Positions 59,943 through 64,000 of a stretch of 64,000 nucleotides of DNA are shown here, in pieces (the stretch's first letter is position 1; the number at the start of each line of letters is the position of its first letter). The DNA comes from JBBQWZ01 sp038210135 (lineage in GTDB: Bacteria; Acidobacteriota; Terriglobia; Bryobacterales; Bryobacteraceae). The notes beneath the pieces were generated by a model. It did no database searches, was not told where the DNA came from, and saw nothing but the letters and a program-made list of their open reading frames with translations. The position numbers and the translations under genes were made by a program. Location: the NCBI GenBank assembly GCA_038210135.1, contig JBBQWZ010000019.1, positions 1 through 64,000 on the forward strand. Direction: 5' to 3'.

Positions 59943-61372
59943 GCATCGACGTCGCTACACTCACCATCGACAGCATTGCTTCCGGCCTGCGATCGAAACA
60001 GTTCAAGGCTGAAGAAATTACGCAAGCGGCGCTGGATTTTGCGCAGGCCGAAAATCCGAAAACGAATGCGTACCTGACGTTCGCCTCCGATCGCGCGCTC
60101 GAAGCGGCACGGAAGGTGGATGTGGCAATCGCAGCCGGTGCGGAGCTGGGCGCGCTCGCCGGCGTGCCGATCGCCGTGAAAGACGTCATCGTGACGCGCG
60201 GCATCCGCACCACCTGCGGCTCGAAGATCCTCGAACATTACATTCCGCCTTACGATGCAACCGCGATTTCGCGCATCGAAACCGCCGGCGGAATCCTGAT
60301 TGGGAAAACCAATTGCGATGAGTTCGCGATGGGTTCCTCGAACGAGAACTCGGCGTTCGGACCGGTTCGGAATCCCCGTGCGCTCGATCGCGTTCCTGGC
60401 GGATCGAGTGGTGGATCGGCCGCGGTCATCGCGCAAGGCACGGCCGTCGTATCGCTCGGTTCCGATACAGGCGGTTCGATCCGGCAGCCGGCCTCATTTT
60501 GCGGTGTCGTTGGCGTGACTCCGACATACGGACGCGTGTCGCGTTATGGACTGACTGCCTTCGCAAGTTCGCTTGACCACATCGGGCCGTTCGCACGCTC
60601 TGTCCGCGACGCGGCGCGGCTGCTCGGAGTGATGGCCGGGCGCGATCCTATGGATTCGACATCCGCATCGGCGCCGGTTCCGGATTATCTGGCGAGTCTG
60701 ACTGGCGATGTTCGAGGACTGAAAATCGGCCTTCCCAAGGAATACTTCGCCGGCCTTGAAAGCGAAACCGGCGAGCTGGTGACGGGCGCTATCGACGTCT
60801 TGAAGCGGCTTGGCTGCGAGGTCCTTGAGATCAGCCTGCCGCACACCGAATACGCGATCGCGTGTTACTACATCATCTGCACGGCGGAGGCATCGAGCAA
60901 CCTCGCCCGTTACGACGGAGTCCGCTATTCGCGCCGCGCTGAGGGTGCCGAGACACTGGCAGAAATGTATAAGCGTTCCCGCGGCGAGGGTTTCGGAACG
61001 GAATGCAAGCGGCGCATCATGCTCGGAACGTATGTTTTGAGCGCCGGTTATTACGACGCGTATTACCTCAAGGCGCAGAAGGTCCGCGCACTGATCGCGC
61101 AGGACTACGCCAAAGCGTTCGCGCAAGTGGACGTAATCGTGTCTCCGGTTTCGCCGTTCCCCGCCTTCAAGATTGGCGAGAAGATGGCGGATCCGATGGC
61201 GATGTATCTATCCGACATCTACACAATTACGGGCGACCTCGCCGGCATCCCGTGCATGAGCGTTCCTTGCGGCGATACGGCGGCTGGCCTTCCTGTCGGC
61301 CTGCAGATTTTCGCCAAACATTTCGACGAACCGACCATGTTCCGTGTCGCCGACGCGTACGAGCGGGCGTAA
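59939..61372 (+). CDS. gatA: Aspartyl/glutamyl-tRNA amidotransferase subunit A
   Basis: The glutaminase/amidase subunit, 477 residues, of the amidase-signature family. The Ser-cisSer-Lys triad is Lys81 (VAVKDVI), Ser156 in GGSSGGSAA and nucleophile Ser180 in DTGGSIRQPA. It has the normal length and the C-terminal GLPVGLQI motif. No gatB is in the window. Confidence 0.95.
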   Translation: MSIDVATLTIDSIASGLRSKQFKAEEITQAALDFAQAENPKTNAYLTFASDRALEAARKVDVAIAAGAELGALAGVPIAVKDVIVTRGIRTTCGSKILEHYIPPYDATAISRIETAGGILIGKTNCDEFAMGSSNENSAFGPVRNPRALDRVPGGSSGGSAAVIAQGTAVVSLGSDTGGSIRQPASFCGVVGVTPTYGRVSRYGLTAFASSLDHIGPFARSVRDAARLLGVMAGRDPMDSTSASAPVPDYLASLTGDVRGLKIGLPKEYFAGLESETGELVTGAIDVLKRLGCEVLEISLPHTEYAIACYYIICTAEASSNLARYDGVRYSRRAEGAETLAEMYKRSRGEGFGTECKRRIMLGTYVLSAGYYDAYYLKAQKVRALIAQDYAKAFAQVDVIVSPVSPFPAFKIGEKMADPMAMYLSDIYTITGDLAGIPCMSVPCGDTAAGLPVGLQIFAKHFDEPTMFRVADAYERA

Positions 61373-61380
61373 ATCGCACG

Positions 61381-61413
61381 AGTCCCCGCCCTGACGTCCT
61401 GGGTTCAATCCGG
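61381..61413 (+). repeat. Family B structured repeat (divergent copy)
   Basis: Arms CCC/GGG with a mismatched fourth position and a TGAC loop, between gatA and sodA. The 3' end GGGTTCAATCC resembles a tRNA T-arm by chance; no cloverleaf is present. Confidence 0.7.
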
Positions 61414-61535
61414 TCGGAGTGGGGGCGCGGAAAAGCGGCCGCTGGTGCTTGCAGACCTACAGGCTGCGTCCAGCGTCAGGGAAAATCGGCTGCTACAAAT
61501 GGCCGCGCGGAAGCATCATAATTAAGAGGCCCATT

Positions 61536-62141
61536 ATGCCATTCACACTACCCGCACTTCCGTACGCAACTGATGCGCTCGAACCGCATATCGACAAAAT
61601 GACCATGGAGATCCACCACGGCAAGCATCACAACGCCTACGTGACCAATCTCAACAAGGCGCTCGAATCCGCGCCGGAACTGGCGAATAAGACCATCGAA
61701 GAACTGCTGGCAAACAATCTGGCGATCGTTCCTGACGCCATCAAGACCGCGGTTCGCAACAACGGCGGCGGGCACTGGAATCACTCGCTCTTCTGGACCC
61801 TGATGGCTCCGAAAGCCGGCGGCACCCCGTCCGGCAACCTGGGAGCGGCGATCAATACGGCTTTCGGAAGCTTCGACGCCTTTAAGGAAAAGTTCGCCGC
61901 CGCGGGCGTCGGCCGCTTCGGCTCCGGTTGGGCCTGGCTGATCAAGTCGGGTTCCGGTGTCGAGATTTCCTCGACGCCAAATCAGGATTCGCCAATCATG
62001 GAAGGCAAGTCGGCGATCCTCGGCCTCGACGTTTGGGAACACGCCTACTACCTGAAGTATCAGAACCGCCGGCCGGATTACATCGGAGCCTGGTGGAACG
62101 TCGTCAACTGGGCCGAAGCCGAGAAGCGCTTCAACGGCTAA
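61536..62141 (+). CDS. sodA: Superoxide dismutase [Mn-type]
   Basis: A 201-residue Fe/Mn superoxide dismutase. Metal ligands are His27, His83, Asp165 and His169 (DVWEHAYY). The manganese type is suggested by Gln150 in STPNQDSPI plus Gly in NNGGGHWNHS. The short leader and AGAGG ribosome-binding site at 61536 are preferred over a longer upstream frame, which is not family-like. No signal peptide, so it is cytoplasmic. It is convergent with a LysR regulator; they share the terminator, but co-regulation cannot be inferred. Confidence 0.93.
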   Translation: MPFTLPALPYATDALEPHIDKMTMEIHHGKHHNAYVTNLNKALESAPELANKTIEELLANNLAIVPDAIKTAVRNNGGGHWNHSLFWTLMAPKAGGTPSGNLGAAINTAFGSFDAFKEKFAAAGVGRFGSGWAWLIKSGSGVEISSTPNQDSPIMEGKSAILGLDVWEHAYYLKYQNRRPDYIGAWWNVVNWAEAEKRFNG

Positions 62142-62163
62142 ATCAGTCAACTTCCAAACAACA

Positions 62164-62192
62164 GGGCGGCGCCAACCGGCGTCGCCCTTTTT
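62164..62192. terminator. Intrinsic terminator after sodA
   Basis: Stem GGGCGGCGCC/GGCGTCGCCC (62164-62173 with 62178-62187) followed by TTTTT. On - it also gives TGTTGTTTGG, so the LysR gene may share it. Confidence 0.9.
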
Positions 62193-62196
62193 GCGT

Positions 62197-63120
62197 CTAC
62201 TCGCGGAACGCGATTACGTCTTCCGGCCGCGGCAACCAGGATTGCCATTGATGGGCGGACTTTATGAAGGTCCGCAGCGCGTTTGGTACGTGGGCCGATT
62301 GGCGGTAAATCAGCCCGGTGACGCTGAAGAGTTGTTTTCCCGTCAACCGCAGCACCCGAACTTTGCCCAGGCGCAAATCTTCGGAAACGCTCCACAAAGG
62401 CAGTAGCGAAATACCGAGGCCCAGCTTAATCAATTGCTTAATCGAATCTGCCTGGTCGTTTTGCATGACGATGCGCGGCTCAAAGCCGGCGGACGCGCAG
62501 AATTGGCGTATCGCGGTTTCAATTACGATCGACCGTTGATAAAGGATAAAGGGCCGGGTGGCAAGCTCCGCGGCGGAGATCGAAGCGCGGGCAGCCGCGG
62601 GATCGTTTGGCGGCAGAACGAAGACCAGTTCGTAACGCCAAAGCGGTTCCTGCACCAATTCCGGGATATCGATCGGCAGGTTCATTAAGAGGATATCCAC
62701 TTTGCCGGTATGCAGATCCTGGATCAGCGTTTCATCGTTGCCGGTGACCAGCCGTATATCGACGTGCTGCTGTTCCCGCAAATAGCTCTGAAAAAGGTAC
62801 GGCACGATGGCGACGGAAATATGCGGTCCACAGCCGAGGAAGAGCGAACCAGTCTGCGCGGAGCCCAGGTCGCGAATCGAACCCACCGCCTCGTCGTGCG
62901 TCGTGACCAGGCGACGGCAATAATCCACTAATACACGTCCGGCAGGTGTTAAAACCAGCTTGCGTCCGCTGCGAAGATACAGCTTCTCGCCCAAGTCGGA
63001 TTCGAGTTGGTGAATCTGCGCAAAGACCGCCGGTGGCGAGAGATGCAGGCGTTCGCCCGCCTTTCGAAAACTCGCCAGTTCGCCAATTGCGATCAGCGCT
63101 CGGGATTGGGCGAATTCCAC
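62197..63120 (-). CDS. LysR-family transcriptional regulator
   Basis: A 307-residue LysR-type regulator. The winged-HTH is at about 1-60 (ALIAIGELASFRKAGERLHLSPPAVFAQIHQLESDLG), followed by the two-lobed effector domain (91-300, starting GSLFLGCGPHISVAIVPYLF). Target genes cannot be told; the gene is divergent from the TonB-dependent receptor at the right edge, and LysR regulators often control the divergent neighbour. The intergenic region (63121-63349) should hold both promoters. The ligand is unknown. Confidence 0.9.
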   Translation of the reverse strand: MEFAQSRALIAIGELASFRKAGERLHLSPPAVFAQIHQLESDLGEKLYLRSGRKLVLTPAGRVLVDYCRRLVTTHDEAVGSIRDLGSAQTGSLFLGCGPHISVAIVPYLFQSYLREQQHVDIRLVTGNDETLIQDLHTGKVDILLMNLPIDIPELVQEPLWRYELVFVLPPNDPAAARASISAAELATRPFILYQRSIVIETAIRQFCASAGFEPRIVMQNDQADSIKQLIKLGLGISLLPLWSVSEDLRLGKVRVLRLTGKQLFSVTGLIYRQSAHVPNALRTFIKSAHQWQSWLPRPEDVIAFRE

Positions 63121-63349
63121 TCTACGAATCCTTTCATTCAGCTCTAGTGCAGTAATCGTAGCGCAATCTTCACCATTTCTGAAGACTTGGTTCCAAACCT
63201 TAAAATTGCTCGGCTTAGGTTACATTCCTATACTTAATCGATCAGGTGGGATTTGTCGGACGACTAGGTTAGCTCGGACCGATCGCTAAAGTTTGATACG
63301 ATTCGCCTTGAAGCGACTTCGTGTCCTGGACACAGGGGATCCAAAGTTC

Positions 63350-64000
63350 ATGCAATATCAGCGTGTGATCTGCATTTTGTTAGTTCTCGTCGCGTTATGT
63401 TCCGTCGCGGCCTACGGACAGGCGGTCAGCGGCACCTTACTCGGAACCGTGACCGACGTAAGCGGTGCGTCTATCGCGAATGCGAAAGTGTCGGTGTTGG
63501 AATCCAACACAGGCGCGGTACGATCGACAACATCGAATGAAAGTGGCAATTACTCGTTTCCTGACCTTCCGCCGGGCGTGTACGTCGTCACGGTCGAAGT
63601 GAACGGGTTCAAGAAAGACAGGCGCACTGGCGTAGTCGTCGAAGTGAACTCCACCGCTCGTGTCGATACGCAGTTGCAGCCTGGCAACGTCTCGGAATCG
63701 ATAGAAGTCGTGAGCCAAGCGGCGGCGCTCCAAACGGATCGCGCCGACGTCGGCGTAAAGTTTAATGCGACCCAGGTAGCGAATTTGCCGTTGGGCACGC
63801 AGCGAAATTTTCAATCCGTTTTGAATGCGGTTCCTGGGACAACGCCAGCAAGCTTTCAGCACTCTCAGTTTTTCAATGCCGCCAGTTCGCTGCAGACCGA
63901 GGTGAACGGTCAGATGCGCATGGGCAATAACTATCAGATTGAGGGCATCGACGATAACGAGCGCACGGGTCTGTTGCAGATTCTGATTCCGCCCATTGAA
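63350..64000 (+). CDS. TonB-dependent receptor, N-terminal part (cut by window)
   Basis: The first 217 codons of a larger outer-membrane receptor that runs off the right edge. The signal peptide is residues 1-24 (VAAYGQ). Next is a carboxypeptidase-regulatory-like domain of about 75 residues (GTVTDVSGASIANAKVSVLE, YSFPDLPPGVYVVTVEVNGF), then the plug domain (QLQPGNVSESIEVVSQAAAL..., QIEGIDDNER). This architecture is typical of the many TonB-dependent receptors of Acidobacteriota. The tonB-exbB-exbD cluster in the window could supply its energy. The substrate is unknown. Confidence 0.9.
   Translation, partial: MQYQRVICILLVLVALCSVAAYGQAVSGTLLGTVTDVSGASIANAKVSVLESNTGAVRSTTSNESGNYSFPDLPPGVYVVTVEVNGFKKDRRTGVVVEVNSTARVDTQLQPGNVSESIEVVSQAAALQTDRADVGVKFNATQVANLPLGTQRNFQSVLNAVPGTTPASFQHSQFFNAASSLQTEVNGQMRMGNNYQIEGIDDNERTGLLQILIPPIE

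Overview
This 64 kb window looks like chromosomal DNA of an acidobacterium, most likely of the Solibacteraceae/Bryobacterales type. The basis is high G+C coding sequence, a truncated TonB-dependent receptor starting with a carboxypeptidase-regulatory-like domain, DUF1080 and LamG-like secreted proteins, a DUF3500 protein, an STGP-type multicopy protein, many twin-arginine signal peptides, and dense dispersed palindromic repeats. I assigned this from protein character and gene order; no database was searched. I see no rRNA, tRNA, CRISPR array, prophage or intact insertion sequence.

Layout. 0-16 kb: a methyltransferase/HAD pair, signal peptidase I, a GDP-mannose pyrophosphorylase, an M19 dipeptidase homologue lacking half of its metal ligands, a repeat-rich accessory stretch (3.8-7.4 kb), a dienelactone hydrolase/cupin pair, two orphan proteins, the c-di-AMP synthase pair cdaA-cdaR, and a polyamine-type ABC transporter potABCD. 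16-33 kb: succinate dehydrogenase sdhCAB, an SDR oxidoreductase, a FecR-like protein, truA, a TolC-family protein, a fused alpha/beta E1 2-oxoacid dehydrogenase, secreted proteins, a bacilliredoxin and a YfhO-like membrane protein. 33-48 kb: a PIN-domain toxin-antitoxin pair, smc, glmM with a DUF1080 hydrolase, a histone-deacetylase homologue, a DUF433/DUF5615 pair, queG with a TPR protein, a Tat-exported protein, a serine beta-lactamase-like hydrolase and a DinB protein. 48-64 kb: tgt-yajC-secD-secF, tonB-exbB-exbD-exbD-TPR lipoprotein, the stringent-response enzyme rsh, maf, dciA-like, gatCA, sodA, a LysR regulator and the start of a TonB-dependent receptor.

Working together: tgt and queG are both queuosine-tRNA enzymes; yajC/secD/secF and lepB serve protein export; tonB/exbB/exbD would energise outer-membrane receptors such as the one at the right edge; cdaA/cdaR and rsh make two nucleotide second messengers. 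Many genes overlap by 4 nt (GTGA/ATGA), indicating translational coupling.

The most unusual signal is in the repeats. Two families of small imperfect palindromes are scattered through the window. In both, variant copies change both arms of the stem together, so pairing is kept while sequence drifts. One pair of copies lies in frame inside the 5' end of potD, adding about 30 residues before its export signal. No complete new system is evident. The best leads are these structured repeats, the altered dipeptidase, the Asn-Gly-His insertion in the SMC head, and an orphan TTG-started protein.
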